39,233 bases of DNA, from positions 1 through 39,233 of the forward strand of contig CAMZKY010000037.1 of the NCBI GenBank assembly GCA_947311455.1, in the 5' to 3' direction. How positions within the stretch are numbered: position 1 is the first letter of the stretch; each line of letters begins with the position of its first letter. A program made the translations under genes and the position numbers. Positions 7,405 through 15,863 of this stretch are shown one piece after another. The notes beneath the pieces were generated by a model, which saw only the letters and a program-made list of their open reading frames with translations, searched no databases and was not told where the DNA came from. This DNA is from an uncultured Marinosulfonomonas sp. Its GTDB lineage: Bacteria > Pseudomonadota > Alphaproteobacteria > Rhodobacterales > Rhodobacteraceae.

Positions 7405-7767
7405 ATGTTTAATCTATTCTCTCGCGGCCCTGCCGCTGGTCAACTTTCGGCAGCTGACGCGATCAAACTGGTTGCGGACGATGAAATGGTTTTGATTGAT
7501 GTGCGTGACATCAACGAAGTGAACCAAACGGGCCGAGCTGAAGGTGCGATCCATATCCCTTTGATGATGCTACGTTTTCAAGCCGATCCTCGCAATCCCG
7601 ACTTTAACAAAGCCTTGGATGTCAATAAAAAAGTTGGCGTTTACTGTGCAACGGGTGCCCGTTCCGGTATGGCTGCACAAATGCTGGGTCAGCTTGGATT
7701 TACCGATGTGCATAATATTGGCGGCCTCCAAAGCTGGTATGCGGCTGGTGGTAAAATCACCCGCTAA
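7405..7767 (+). CDS. Single-domain rhodanese (sulfurtransferase)
   Basis: A 120-aa protein with one rhodanese domain. LIDVRDINEVNQTGRAEGAIHIP (about 30-52) is the conserved substrate-domain segment, and CATGARS, with Cys81 as the persulfide-forming residue, is the active-site loop. The end GGLQSWYAAGGKI is typical. It probably carries sulfane sulfur in the cytoplasm, since there is no signal peptide or membrane helix. The ATG at 7405 has AGGA at 7393-7396, 8 bases upstream; a TTG at 7387 in frame is less likely. The promoter carries a SqrR/BigR-like inverted repeat, which suggests induction by sulfide or persulfide. Transcription ends at a shared terminator with lpdA. DUF2892, which is fused to a rhodanese domain in YgaP, lies separately on the other side of uvrA. 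Confidence 0.9.
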   Translation: MFNLFSRGPAAGQLSAADAIKLVADDEMVLIDVRDINEVNQTGRAEGAIHIPLMMLRFQADPRNPDFNKALDVNKKVGVYCATGARSGMAAQMLGQLGFTDVHNIGGLQSWYAAGGKITR

Positions 7768-7791
7768 ACCAACCTGAATTTCCTCCCCCAT

Positions 7792-7825
7792 AAAAGGGTC
7801 GCACACTTATTGTGCGGCCCTTTTT
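7792..7825. terminator. Bidirectional terminator between rhodanese and lpdA
   Basis: A 14-bp stem with one G-U pair (AAAAGGGTCGCACA / TGTGCGGCCCTTTT) and a 5-base loop. A run of T follows on the plus strand, and the A-run at the left arm provides T on the minus strand. It fits termination of both convergent genes. Confidence 0.88.
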
Positions 7826-7827
7826 CT

Positions 7828-9222
7828 TTACATATGGATCACACGCCCATAAGCGTCCAATATGCTTTCGTGCATCATTTCCGACAGGGTTGGGTGCGGG
7901 AATACAGTGTTCATCAAGTCTTCTTCAGTGGTTTCAAGCTGGCGCCCCACCACATAGCCCTGAATCAATTCCGTCACTTCGGCACCAACCATATGTGCGC
8001 CCAGCAATTCGCCGGTTTTGGCGTCAAACACAGTTTTCACCATACCTTCAGGTTCCCCCAATGCGATGGCTTTGCCGTTGCCCATAAACGGAAAACGCCC
8101 GACTTTGATTTCATATCCCAATTCTTTGGCTTTTGCCTCGGTATAGCCTACGCTGGCCACCTGTGGCGTACAATAGGTGCAGCCCGCGATGCTTTCGGGG
8201 CGCACCGGATGGGGTTTACCGCCGGCGATCAATTCGGCCACCATAACGCCTTCGTGGCTGGCTTTGTGGGCAAGCCACGGTGCGCCGGCGATATCGCCAA
8301 TGGCAAACAAACCGTCCACACCCGTGCGGCAATACTCATCGACCACAACATGGGTGCGATCCAGTTTTACGCCTAAGGCTTCTAGCCCCAAATCTTCAAC
8401 ATTACCGACAATCCCCACCGCAGAAATCACCGTGTCAAATTCCATGGTTTCAACTTTGCCGCCAGTTTCAATATGGGCAACCACCTTGGATTTGCTGCGA
8501 TCCAGCTTTTTGACCATGGCTTTTTCCATGATTTTCATGCCTTGTTTGACAAACTGCTTTTTGGCGAATTTGGATATTTCCACATCTTCCACAGGCAGGA
8601 CACGATCCATCACCTCAACCACCGTGGTTTCAGCCCCCAGCGTGTTGTAAAAACTGGCAAATTCAATGCCAATCGCGCCCGATCCAATCACCAACAGCTT
8701 TTTGGGCATGTGTGGTGGATTCAAGGCGTGTTTATACGTCCAAACCCGTTCGCCGTCGGCCTCAAGCCCGGGCAATTCGCGCGCGCGCGCGCCAGTGGCA
8801 AGGATGATCGCAGGGGTGGTTAATTCTTCAACAGTCTTTTCAGTTTTCACCGTCACGCGGCCCTTGGCGGGGAGATGCGCCTGCCCCATCAGGACAGTGA
8901 TTTTGTTCTTTTTCATCAAATGGCCGATGCCACCAGATAGCTGCCCTGCCACCTGACGTGAACGTTTAACAACCGCGTTTAAATCAAAGTCAATTTTCGT
9001 GGCAGACAGTCCAAATTCCTTGGCGCGGTGCATCAGGTGAAACACTTCGGACGAGCGCAGCAAGGCTTTTGTTGGAATACAGCCCCAGTTCAGGCAAATG
9101 CCGCCCAGATGCTCGCGTTCAACAATAGCAACCTTTTTACCCAGTTGCGCAGCCCGAATAGCCGCAACATATCCGCCCGGGCCAGCCCCGATTACAATCA
9201 CATCATAAGCCGTTGTCGCCAT
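7828..9222 (-). CDS. lpdA: Dihydrolipoyl dehydrogenase (E3)
   Basis: FAD flavoprotein that reoxidises dihydrolipoyl groups of 2-oxoacid dehydrogenase complexes or the glycine cleavage system, giving NADH. 464 aa, normal length. The N-terminal FAD motif is VIGAGPGGYVAAIRAAQLG (10-28). The redox disulfide lies in GGICLNWGCIPTKALL, with Cys43 and Cys48. The NAD-binding motif is VIGSGAIGIEF, the second FAD segment LFAIGDIAGAPWLAHKA, and the C-terminal catalytic dyad His443/Glu448 is in HPTLSEMMHE. The start ATG has GGAGAG upstream. It has its own promoter and a downstream terminator, so it is a single-gene unit, and the complex it serves cannot be told from its neighbours. It could in principle be a specialised copy for branched-chain oxoacid dehydrogenase, given the valine genes 5 kb away; that is speculation. 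Confidence 0.96.
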   Translation of the reverse strand: MATTAYDVIVIGAGPGGYVAAIRAAQLGKKVAIVEREHLGGICLNWGCIPTKALLRSSEVFHLMHRAKEFGLSATKIDFDLNAVVKRSRQVAGQLSGGIGHLMKKNKITVLMGQAHLPAKGRVTVKTEKTVEELTTPAIILATGARARELPGLEADGERVWTYKHALNPPHMPKKLLVIGSGAIGIEFASFYNTLGAETTVVEVMDRVLPVEDVEISKFAKKQFVKQGMKIMEKAMVKKLDRSKSKVVAHIETGGKVETMEFDTVISAVGIVGNVEDLGLEALGVKLDRTHVVVDEYCRTGVDGLFAIGDIAGAPWLAHKASHEGVMVAELIAGGKPHPVRPESIAGCTYCTPQVASVGYTEAKAKELGYEIKVGRFPFMGNGKAIALGEPEGMVKTVFDAKTGELLGAHMVGAEVTELIQGYVVGRQLETTEEDLMNTVFPHPTLSEMMHESILDAYGRVIHM

Positions 9223-9252
9223 GTCTATCTCTCCGGTTTTGAAACAGGTTTG

Positions 9253-9281
9253 ATATTAAACTACTTTTTGAGCGGGGACAA
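9253..9281 (-). promoter_or_regulatory. lpdA promoter
   Basis: Read on the minus strand: TTGTCC, 17-bp spacer, TAATAT, ending about 30 bp before the lpdA ATG. Spacing and both hexamers are close to the sigma-70 consensus. Confidence 0.65.
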
Positions 9282-9291
9282 TGCGCCCATA

Positions 9292-9322
9292 GAAAAAGCG
9301 GCCTGCATTTATACAAGCCGCT
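9292..9322 (-). terminator. Terminator after the DUF924 gene
   Basis: On the minus strand AGCGGC and GCCGCT pair across a 14-base loop and are followed by TTTTTCT. It sits 19 bp beyond the DUF924 stop and separates that operon from lpdA. The stem is short, so efficiency may be modest. Confidence 0.65.
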
Positions 9323-9340
9323 GATTTATCGACATATTAT

Positions 9341-9925
9341 TCAGGCTTGAACAGCTGCAACAGCCGCGCCATATCCACCTTGATCAAGGAATGCAGCCTC
9401 GGGCGCGGTGATTTTACGCTCCAATGCGGTATTGCGATAGGGGAATCGGCCAAATTTCCGGATCACTTCGCGGTGGGCTTTGGCGTGGATAAGCTGGGTT
9501 GGCCCAGCATCCGGCATACGCTTGGTCATCAGGCAAACGCATTTTTCCTGATCGGTAAGGCATTCGGAATGCATCAGGGGAAGGTAGAAAAACTGGCGCT
9601 CTGGCTCGGATACCCGCAAATCCATTTTCTTATCAATTGCTATTTTTGTGGCGGCCCGTGCAATTTTATCCGTTGAATAGGCTCGGCCGTCTTCGCGAAA
9701 CATATTGCGTGGGAACTGATCGGTCAGGATCAGATAGGCCAAGGTAGACCGGCTTTTGGAAAGCCAGTCTTTTAAGCCACCATTCTTGGCAATTTCCCAA
9801 GTTTTCTGGAATTTGTCGCGAATTTTTCGATCAACAGATGAGTTCACTTCATACCAGCCGCTTGGGCCAATTTCATTTAACCAAAACTCTAAAATCTCGT
9901 TCGCAATTCCGTCTGGGCTGGCCAT
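9341..9925 (-). CDS. DUF924 family protein
   Basis: A 194-aa protein of the DUF924 family (alpha-helical, TPR-like), whose biochemical role is not established. Hallmark segments are EILEFWLNEIGPSGWYE near the N-terminus, YLILTDQFPRNMFR (containing DQFPRN), FFYLPLMHSE and FGRFPYRN. No signal peptide, so cytoplasmic. The ATG at 9925 is chosen because GAGGAG stands just upstream on the minus strand; an in-frame ATG 66 bases earlier would add a non-conserved extension. It is the last gene downstream of the MFS transporter, with about 90 bp between them and a terminator after it. Confidence 0.88.
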   Translation of the reverse strand: MASPDGIANEILEFWLNEIGPSGWYEVNSSVDRKIRDKFQKTWEIAKNGGLKDWLSKSRSTLAYLILTDQFPRNMFREDGRAYSTDKIARAATKIAIDKKMDLRVSEPERQFFYLPLMHSECLTDQEKCVCLMTKRMPDAGPTQLIHAKAHREVIRKFGRFPYRNTALERKITAPEAAFLDQGGYGAAVAAVQA

Positions 9926-10014
9926 TGGTCTCTCCTCACCTATATCCGCTCCCGTTGAAATTACCGTTGCAAATGTTTTTCCAATTAGCAACGAGTTTCT
10001 TCATTTATTGTAAA

Positions 10015-11265
10015 TCAGTTTTCTTCGTCCAGCTCAATTTCAATCGAGACCTCTTGTGAAAGTTCAACAACAACAGGCGATGCGGTGGGGGAAATCGGGA
10101 TGTAGGTCCCCGTATCCTCAACAGCAATCGCAGCACGTTGTGTCATGCGGTAGCCTGCATAAATTGCCAATGCGACAAGCATAATCGCGATATATACAAA
10201 GAAACCGCCAGGCCCGATGATCCCCATAATCCAACCAATAACCATCGGCCCTGAAACCGCCCCCAAACCGGAAATAAAGATCAACCCGCCCGATGCTGCG
10301 GCCATATCATCGTGATCCAGAAAATCATTGGTATAGGCGATAAACAGCGCATAAAGCGGACTAAGGATCCCGCCGATGACAAACATAATTGCTGTTTGAA
10401 TAACAAAATCGTTTTCAAATATTGCACCCAACATGGCCAACGTGCCGCCTATGGTAGCCAGAATCGCGATGAGAAAACGGCGATCCATGCGATCAGACAC
10501 CCAGCCGATGGGATATTGCAAAACAACAGCCCCGACAAACCCCGACGATACAAACATAGAAATCTGTGCAAGGCTTAGCCCCAGCAGTGTTGCATAAACA
10601 GCAGACATGGCAAACATGGCCGACCACGCCCCGCTTTGCAAAAACATCCCCACACATCCAAGTGGCGAGATCTCAAACAATCGTCGCAGGCTCATGGCTT
10701 GGGTTGTTTCAAAGGCGGGTGTCGGGCTGATTGACAGCAAAATAGGCGCAAATGAAATGGAGACCAGAACCGAAGCAATGATAAACAACACATATCCAGA
10801 AGGATCCCCAATGGCCAATATCCCCTGCCCCATGACAACCCCGAGCATTTGCACAATCATATATACTGACAACGCTTTGCCGCGGTTTTCATTGCTTGCC
10901 GAATTGTTGAGCCAGCTTTCCGCGGTGACATAAACGCCCGAAAAACAGAATCCTAAAATGACCCGCCCCACGGCCCAGGCAAAGGATTGTGGAATAGCGG
11001 GGTATAGGATCAAAACAGCCGAGATAAACGAGGCAAGCGCTGCAAACACCCGCACATGCCCCACGCGCCGGATCAAATCCGGCGTCATCCGTGAGCCAGC
11101 CATAAGGCCCAGATAGTATCCCGACATCACCACAGAAATTTCGAAGGTTGAAAATCCTTCCATCCCACCTCGGACACCTAACAAGGTGCCCTGAAGGCCA
11201 TTTCCCACCATCAGCAACAGCAAGCCTAACAGCAAAGCCCAAGAGCCTTTTATGACTTCAATCAT
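10015..11265 (-). CDS. MFS transporter, YcaD-like
   Basis: A 416-aa major facilitator with about 12 hydrophobic helices, from ALLLGLLLLMVGNGLQGTLL near the N-terminus to FFVYIAIMLVALAIYAGY before an acidic hydrophilic tail of about 45 residues. The conserved YcaD-type stretch AESWLNNSASNENRGKALS (after helix 4) and YPIGWVSDRMDRR (an MFS cytoplasmic loop motif after helix 7-8) support the family. Substrate is unknown; YcaD-type members have no well-defined substrate. The start has GGAGA upstream. It follows queA on the same strand after 70 bp and may share its transcript. The acidic C-terminal tail (VSIEIELDEEN) is a lineage feature I cannot interpret. Confidence 0.85.
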   Translation of the reverse strand: MIEVIKGSWALLLGLLLLMVGNGLQGTLLGVRGGMEGFSTFEISVVMSGYYLGLMAGSRMTPDLIRRVGHVRVFAALASFISAVLILYPAIPQSFAWAVGRVILGFCFSGVYVTAESWLNNSASNENRGKALSVYMIVQMLGVVMGQGILAIGDPSGYVLFIIASVLVSISFAPILLSISPTPAFETTQAMSLRRLFEISPLGCVGMFLQSGAWSAMFAMSAVYATLLGLSLAQISMFVSSGFVGAVVLQYPIGWVSDRMDRRFLIAILATIGGTLAMLGAIFENDFVIQTAIMFVIGGILSPLYALFIAYTNDFLDHDDMAAASGGLIFISGLGAVSGPMVIGWIMGIIGPGGFFVYIAIMLVALAIYAGYRMTQRAAIAVEDTGTYIPISPTASPVVVELSQEVSIEIELDEEN

Positions 11266-11335
11266 GATATTCTCCGCGCGATTTTTTGAAATCCTGTCAC
11301 AGAATCATCTAATCTGCGGCGTTCAGAGCGACGCT

Positions 11336-12400
11336 TTAATGTCGCAATTCTTCTTTGGGAAATAAAATCGACGCATCCCCATAGGAAAAGAACCGATATT
11401 CATTTTCAATGGCATGATCATAGATTTTATCAATGATATCTTTGCCCATTAAGGCCGACACAAGCATCAAAAGCGTTGATTTGGGGAGGTGAAAATTTGT
11501 CATCAGCGCGTCGGCCACATTAAATCGAAACCCCGGTTTGATGAAAATATCGGTGCTACCGCGCCACGGCTCAATTTGGCCTGATCGCGCGGCTGTTTCG
11601 ATCAAACGCAACGCCGTGGTGCCAACGGGAATAATGCGCCCACCCTGCTTTTGGGTTTGGCGAATTTCGTCGGCGGCTTTTTGCGTTACTTCACCGCGTT
11701 CCGAGTGCATTTTGTGCTGGCTGACATCATCCACCTTCACCGGAAGAAATGTGCCCGCCCCGACATGCAAAGTAACATAGGTAAAATCAACGCCCATTTG
11801 CGTAAGCTTCTCAAGTAAAGGCCTATCAAAATGGAGCGACGCCGTCGGAGCGGCCACGGCGCCTTTGTTTTGGGCAAAAACGGTTTGATAATCCTCGGCA
11901 TCTTGGGTGTCGGCGGGGCGCAAGGCCGCAATATATGGGGGCAGTGGCATCGCCCCCACATTGTTTAAGGCGGTGTCAAATTCATCGCCGGTTAGATTAA
12001 ATTCCAAAACCGCTTCGCCGGCCACTTTTTCAACCAAACGGGCCTTGAAATCATCGGAAAAAACAATTTCCTCGTTTTCTTTCAACTTTTTTAGCGGCTT
12101 AATCAAAGCCAGCCACGTGCCATCGCTTCGCGGTTCGAGCAGCGTAACCTCGATCTTTGCTTGCCCCGCCCCTTGGGCTGACATCCGGTGACGCAAGCCA
12201 AACAAACGGGCGGGAATAACCTTTGTATCATTCAACACAAGCCGATCTCCGGCCTGCAAAACATCAACAAGATCAAAGACATGGCGATCAGAAATCCGGT
12301 CGCCTATGGCCACCAACAAACGCGAAGACGGGCGCGGTTTGGCCGGACGGGTGGCAATCAGGCTTTCCGGCAACTCAAAATCAAAATCCGAAAGCTTCAT
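11336..12400 (-). CDS. queA: S-adenosylmethionine:tRNA ribosyltransferase-isomerase
   Basis: Transfers and isomerises the ribosyl part of SAM onto 7-aminomethyl-7-deazaguanine in tRNA, forming epoxyqueuosine at the wobble position. 354 aa, normal length. Family motifs run in order: MKLSDFDFELPESLIATRP at the start, LVLNDTKVIPARLFG, YQTVFAQNKGAVAAPTASLHF (consensus has Gly where this has Ser in TASLHF), THE-type FTYVTLHVGAGTFLPV, MHSERGEV and TNFHLPKSTLLMLVSAL. The ATG overlaps the TGA of the upstream AsmA-like gene as ATGA, implying translational coupling. The usual partner tgt is not adjacent; the next gene is an MFS transporter. Confidence 0.96.
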   Translation of the reverse strand: MKLSDFDFELPESLIATRPAKPRPSSRLLVAIGDRISDRHVFDLVDVLQAGDRLVLNDTKVIPARLFGLRHRMSAQGAGQAKIEVTLLEPRSDGTWLALIKPLKKLKENEEIVFSDDFKARLVEKVAGEAVLEFNLTGDEFDTALNNVGAMPLPPYIAALRPADTQDAEDYQTVFAQNKGAVAAPTASLHFDRPLLEKLTQMGVDFTYVTLHVGAGTFLPVKVDDVSQHKMHSERGEVTQKAADEIRQTQKQGGRIIPVGTTALRLIETAARSGQIEPWRGSTDIFIKPGFRFNVADALMTNFHLPKSTLLMLVSALMGKDIIDKIYDHAIENEYRFFSYGDASILFPKEELRH

Positions 12401-15400
12401 GGCGCGAGCTTTGGGGGGCGTTTGCGAAACAGATTCCGGAACATCCCGGGCGTAAGGAGCGAAAGCGGGTTCACTTTGATCTGAGGATCATCAGCAGAGC
12501 CCACCATCTTATAGTTAAACCCGATCAAGCCCTCGCCTTTACGCGTGAGAATGGCTCCGACACCGTTCAAGATATAAATCGGTGAAATCACGCCGCGCAT
12601 ATCAAGTGTTGAATTTTGCAAATTATAAATCCCGTCCATAGAAACCCCTATCGAGGCGCCGATTGCGCTGGCCGATGTGACGATCACTTGCTTTGGGGTC
12701 AAGCGAAATCGGCCTTCGTAACTATTAAAAACAATTCCTTGCCCGTTTAATTGTTCGAGCAGGCCAACAATACTGATCGCGCCAAGAATTCCAGCCATTG
12801 CCGGTGCACCGATGATTTTGATGTTTTTGCCTGCAAGGCTGCCATCATAAACCCCGTTTTCGCCTTTGCGCGGGATCAATGTCATATCCAGCGTGCCGCC
12901 ATGCGCCCGATCTAAAACCCCTGCAGATCGGTAAACACCGCCTGCATCCTTGGAAAGAATACGCACAGCGCTGCCGCCTTTGGTGGGTGTAACGGTTCCG
13001 CGTATACGCGCTCCGCCATTGATCCGTGCGGTGAACTTGCCGTTAAATCCGGGGTGCCGTTTGAATTCACCGCTAAAGTTGCTTAGAACAATACCTTCGG
13101 AAACGATAAGGCTGTCTAAATTCAGCACAAGTGTGGAATTTGATCTGCCCCCCCCGCCAGCTCCGCCAAAGCTGGTTTTTCGAATATCAACCCTTCCCGA
13201 CGACACAACAATATTTGGTGTTCTGTTTTTGCCGCGCCCAACAAGCTCAACCGCTGCATCCAACCACCCCGCCAGCCGAACACGTGAAAACCTTGCCGAT
13301 TTCAGGTCTCCGTTGGACGTGAGTGTCACTGAGCCTTTTGCTTTCAGGCCCGCGCCCTCCAAAACCAGATTATCAATATGTGGCACGTCGCCTAACGTAC
13401 CCGAAACATCAAGCAATCCTTTGCTGTTTTTGGCCATGCGCCACGCCAAATCCGCGATCCGAAGGCCAATGCGGTTTAAATCCGAAATCAAATGAAATTT
13501 CGGGGCCGCACCGCGCGCCAGATCAATTTCGATACGCGCTTGGCCCGCGCCTGAGACGCTTCCTTTCGGTAATCCGATGCCAAATTCAGTGACAAACCGT
13601 TGCGACAGCTCGATTGTGCCTTCAACGCGCGAATGACCATCGGATTTAGGCCCCAGTGCCTGACGCCACGCGCCCTGAATAGGCACCGTTCCAATCTGGC
13701 CTTTTCCTGCAATGACAATTTTTGTCGGGGTTGCGGTGACGGAAAGACGATCTGCGTGTAACACGCGGCCTTTGATGATCTTGTCGGTGCTTACATTGCG
13801 CAAAATCGCATCAACGTTGTAATCTACATCTTGTATTTCTATTTTTTTGGCCAACACCAGCCGGATTTGCGCGTCAATTTGTGCAACCCCTGTGGCTAAA
13901 TCAACCGGCTGACCTGCCTTTGACATTATGTTAAACGGTTTTTCATCCAGCAAAGACAGCGCCGCTGTTATCGGCCCTTTGGCTTTTAGAAACACATGCG
14001 CTTTTGCCGGAATTTGATTAATATCCGGGATTTGAAAAACAGTGCCCGCCGCATTAATCCGTCCGCCTTTGGGGGCCGTCACCACGCCTTGTGTCACGGT
14101 TAAGGTAAAGGTATTGTCGGTGATGGCAGCGTGTCCTTTGCCATGCTGAATCGGCGGAAGCGTTTTGACAAACCGCACATTTGCATCGTCTATCTCAAAG
14201 CTAAGGCCATAAATGGGTTTTTCGTGCGGTTTTAGCCGTAAAGCACCAATAACATTGAAAATATTTGCAGAATTTACGTTTTGTTCAAGCCAGGTTCGGG
14301 TTGGCGGAATGGCAACAACCGGCCATAATTCAAGCAGGCGCACAGGATCGATATTTGGCGCTTTTGCGTTCAATGAAACCTGCCAGCCGTTTGGCACCAC
14401 GCTGATCTCGCCATCGGCTTGATAAATGTATTCATCGTCTTCCAACACCAACTGCCCAATCGAAAGCGAGAACGGATCGAAATCCAGCTTCATATCAATC
14501 GCCCCGCCCGACATATTGATAGGGACGGCAAAGACACCATCAGGGTTTGCTGAAAGTTCGCTTATCCTGAATTGCCCCAGCAACGTTTTTGGAATGCCTT
14601 CTTCCAAATTACGAAGAAAGCCGGAGCCTTCTAAAACCAGGCTGCCTATTTCAGTTTTTACAGACAGTTCGTTAAACTCGATTTTTTGATGTTCGGCGTC
14701 GAACCCAAAATAAGCCCGTCCCGAATTAAACCCGAACGAGCGAGCGGTCTCGCTGGGTTTTAACAGCCCTTTGCCGATTTCAAGCGTGCCGTTTAGGCGG
14801 GAAATAAACCCATCCGTGCCTACTTCTGCTCTTAAAGCGCCAGAAATCGGGGCTTCCAATACGCCAAGCCACGCCAATGCAGGCACTTGGCTGGCCAAAT
14901 CGCGGGCCGCTATTCCATCCACCTTGGCGCCAATCAGGGCTTCTAATTCACCGATTTTCTTTTCGAAACTAAATTCTGTTGTGGCCGCTTGGTCTGATCC
15001 ATACCTGATATCAAATCCAACATTCACTTCGACCCGATCTTTGTCGTGAATAAGATTAAATCGCCCCTGCGAAATCAGCCAGTTTCGATCCACGCGCAAA
15101 TCTTCGTAGGCAACGGTAAGAGATGTGATATTCACCGTTTCCAAAGCCGCCATTTCGGGAATTTGGAACAACTTGTCAATCGTTTGCATGACGCGCGATA
15201 ACGAAACCTTTTCGATCGCCTGGTTGGTTGGCTCTATTTCTACATCCACACCAAAATCCAAAACGCCGTTTTGCGCACGGCGCACACTCACTTCGACGCC
15301 CGATAATTCAATCTGTCTCGGATGAAATTCACCCCGCAAAAGCGCTGATTTCGATAAAGACGCCTGAACCTTTTCGGAGCGGGAAATCAAAACGCCATCG

Positions 15401-15705
15401 GTATTGCGTCGTTCCAAATTGGTTACGGTGAAATTTGGGCGGAATTCCCGATCAAAATGAAGAAATATGTCGCCAAATGTTATTTGTCCATTGGGCGAGA
15501 TGATATCAAGCTGCTCTTGCACTTTTGCCCGCACCCATTCAGGGGTCGAAACCGATTTTCCGGATAAAACAAATGCCCCAAACCCAAGAAGCAATAGAAA
15601 GAACAACACCTTAAGAAATGGCCAAAGCCCAAAATACCTTGGCCCACGGCGTTTGCGGCGGGGCATCTTTTTTGCCGTGGTTTCTGGGGTGTTCTCGTTG
15701 CTCAT
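12397..15705 (-). CDS. YhdP/AsmA-like envelope protein (DUF3971 and AsmA-like C-terminal region)
   Basis: An 1102-aa protein with a basic N-terminus (KKMPRRKRRGPRYF), one membrane anchor at about 28-47 (PFLKVLFFLLLLGFGAFVL), then a very long periplasmic part rich in beta-strand-like repeats with alternating hydrophobic residues. The C-terminal AsmA-type block includes GAISIVGLLEQLNGQGIVF, DMRGVISPIYILNGVGAI, GFNYKMVGSADDPQIKVNPLSLLTPG and a basic tail. Known relatives of the AsmA group (YhdP, TamB, YdbH) bridge the envelope and move phospholipids to the outer membrane; that role here is inference. Start at 15705 is uncertain, since the nearest AGGA is about 19 bases upstream; ATG at residue 14 is an alternative. 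It overlaps queA by ATGA, and such envelope-queA coupling looks fortuitous. Confidence 0.85.
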   Translation of the reverse strand: MSNENTPETTAKKMPRRKRRGPRYFGLWPFLKVLFFLLLLGFGAFVLSGKSVSTPEWVRAKVQEQLDIISPNGQITFGDIFLHFDREFRPNFTVTNLERRNTDGVLISRSEKVQASLSKSALLRGEFHPRQIELSGVEVSVRRAQNGVLDFGVDVEIEPTNQAIEKVSLSRVMQTIDKLFQIPEMAALETVNITSLTVAYEDLRVDRNWLISQGRFNLIHDKDRVEVNVGFDIRYGSDQAATTEFSFEKKIGELEALIGAKVDGIAARDLASQVPALAWLGVLEAPISGALRAEVGTDGFISRLNGTLEIGKGLLKPSETARSFGFNSGRAYFGFDAEHQKIEFNELSVKTEIGSLVLEGSGFLRNLEEGIPKTLLGQFRISELSANPDGVFAVPINMSGGAIDMKLDFDPFSLSIGQLVLEDDEYIYQADGEISVVPNGWQVSLNAKAPNIDPVRLLELWPVVAIPPTRTWLEQNVNSANIFNVIGALRLKPHEKPIYGLSFEIDDANVRFVKTLPPIQHGKGHAAITDNTFTLTVTQGVVTAPKGGRINAAGTVFQIPDINQIPAKAHVFLKAKGPITAALSLLDEKPFNIMSKAGQPVDLATGVAQIDAQIRLVLAKKIEIQDVDYNVDAILRNVSTDKIIKGRVLHADRLSVTATPTKIVIAGKGQIGTVPIQGAWRQALGPKSDGHSRVEGTIELSQRFVTEFGIGLPKGSVSGAGQARIEIDLARGAAPKFHLISDLNRIGLRIADLAWRMAKNSKGLLDVSGTLGDVPHIDNLVLEGAGLKAKGSVTLTSNGDLKSARFSRVRLAGWLDAAVELVGRGKNRTPNIVVSSGRVDIRKTSFGGAGGGGRSNSTLVLNLDSLIVSEGIVLSNFSGEFKRHPGFNGKFTARINGGARIRGTVTPTKGGSAVRILSKDAGGVYRSAGVLDRAHGGTLDMTLIPRKGENGVYDGSLAGKNIKIIGAPAMAGILGAISIVGLLEQLNGQGIVFNSYEGRFRLTPKQVIVTSASAIGASIGVSMDGIYNLQNSTLDMRGVISPIYILNGVGAILTRKGEGLIGFNYKMVGSADDPQIKVNPLSLLTPGMFRNLFRKRPPKLAP

Positions 15706-15726
15706 TTACTTTGAATACGTATTTTC

Positions 15727-15788
15727 CTGATACTTGTCATTGCATTAATCGATCTGATCCGCAAAAGCATTCGATTTTCTGATACTTG
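15727..15788. repeat. Two direct copies of CTGATACTTG in a divergent promoter region
   Basis: Copies at 15727-15736 and 15779-15788, start to start 52 bp (about five helical turns). The surrounding bases (GCATT, TCGAT, CTGAT) are also partly repeated between them. They lie between the AsmA-like gene and DUF455 and may be regulator sites or a remnant of a small duplication. Confidence 0.4.
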
Positions 15789-15792
15789 GCAA

Positions 15793-15814
15793 AAACAAGC
15801 CGAGGCGCTTGTTT
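15793..15814. promoter_or_regulatory. Inverted repeat abutting the DUF455 promoter
   Basis: AAACAAGC-CGAGGC-GCTTGTTT is a perfect 8-bp inverted repeat, ending one base before the -35 hexamer of the DUF455 promoter. There is no T-run, so it is more likely a binding site for a dimeric regulator than a terminator. Confidence 0.5.
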
Positions 15815-15815
15815 G

Positions 15816-15843
15816 TTGACGAAAAACCTGAAATGCATAATAA
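15816..15843 (+). promoter_or_regulatory. DUF455 promoter
   Basis: TTGACG (15816-15821), 16-bp spacer, TAATAA (15838-15843). The predicted start near 15850 gives a very short leader carrying GGGGA (15854-15858) before the ATG at 15864. Confidence 0.7.
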
Positions 15844-15863
15844 AAACCTAATTGGGGAATATG

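Noticed and set aside
8778..8791. Alternating CG run in lpdA as possible Z-DNA or a contingency repeat
   Set aside because: It lies in conserved coding sequence and reflects Ala/Arg codons; a similar short run in amiC shows it is ordinary here.
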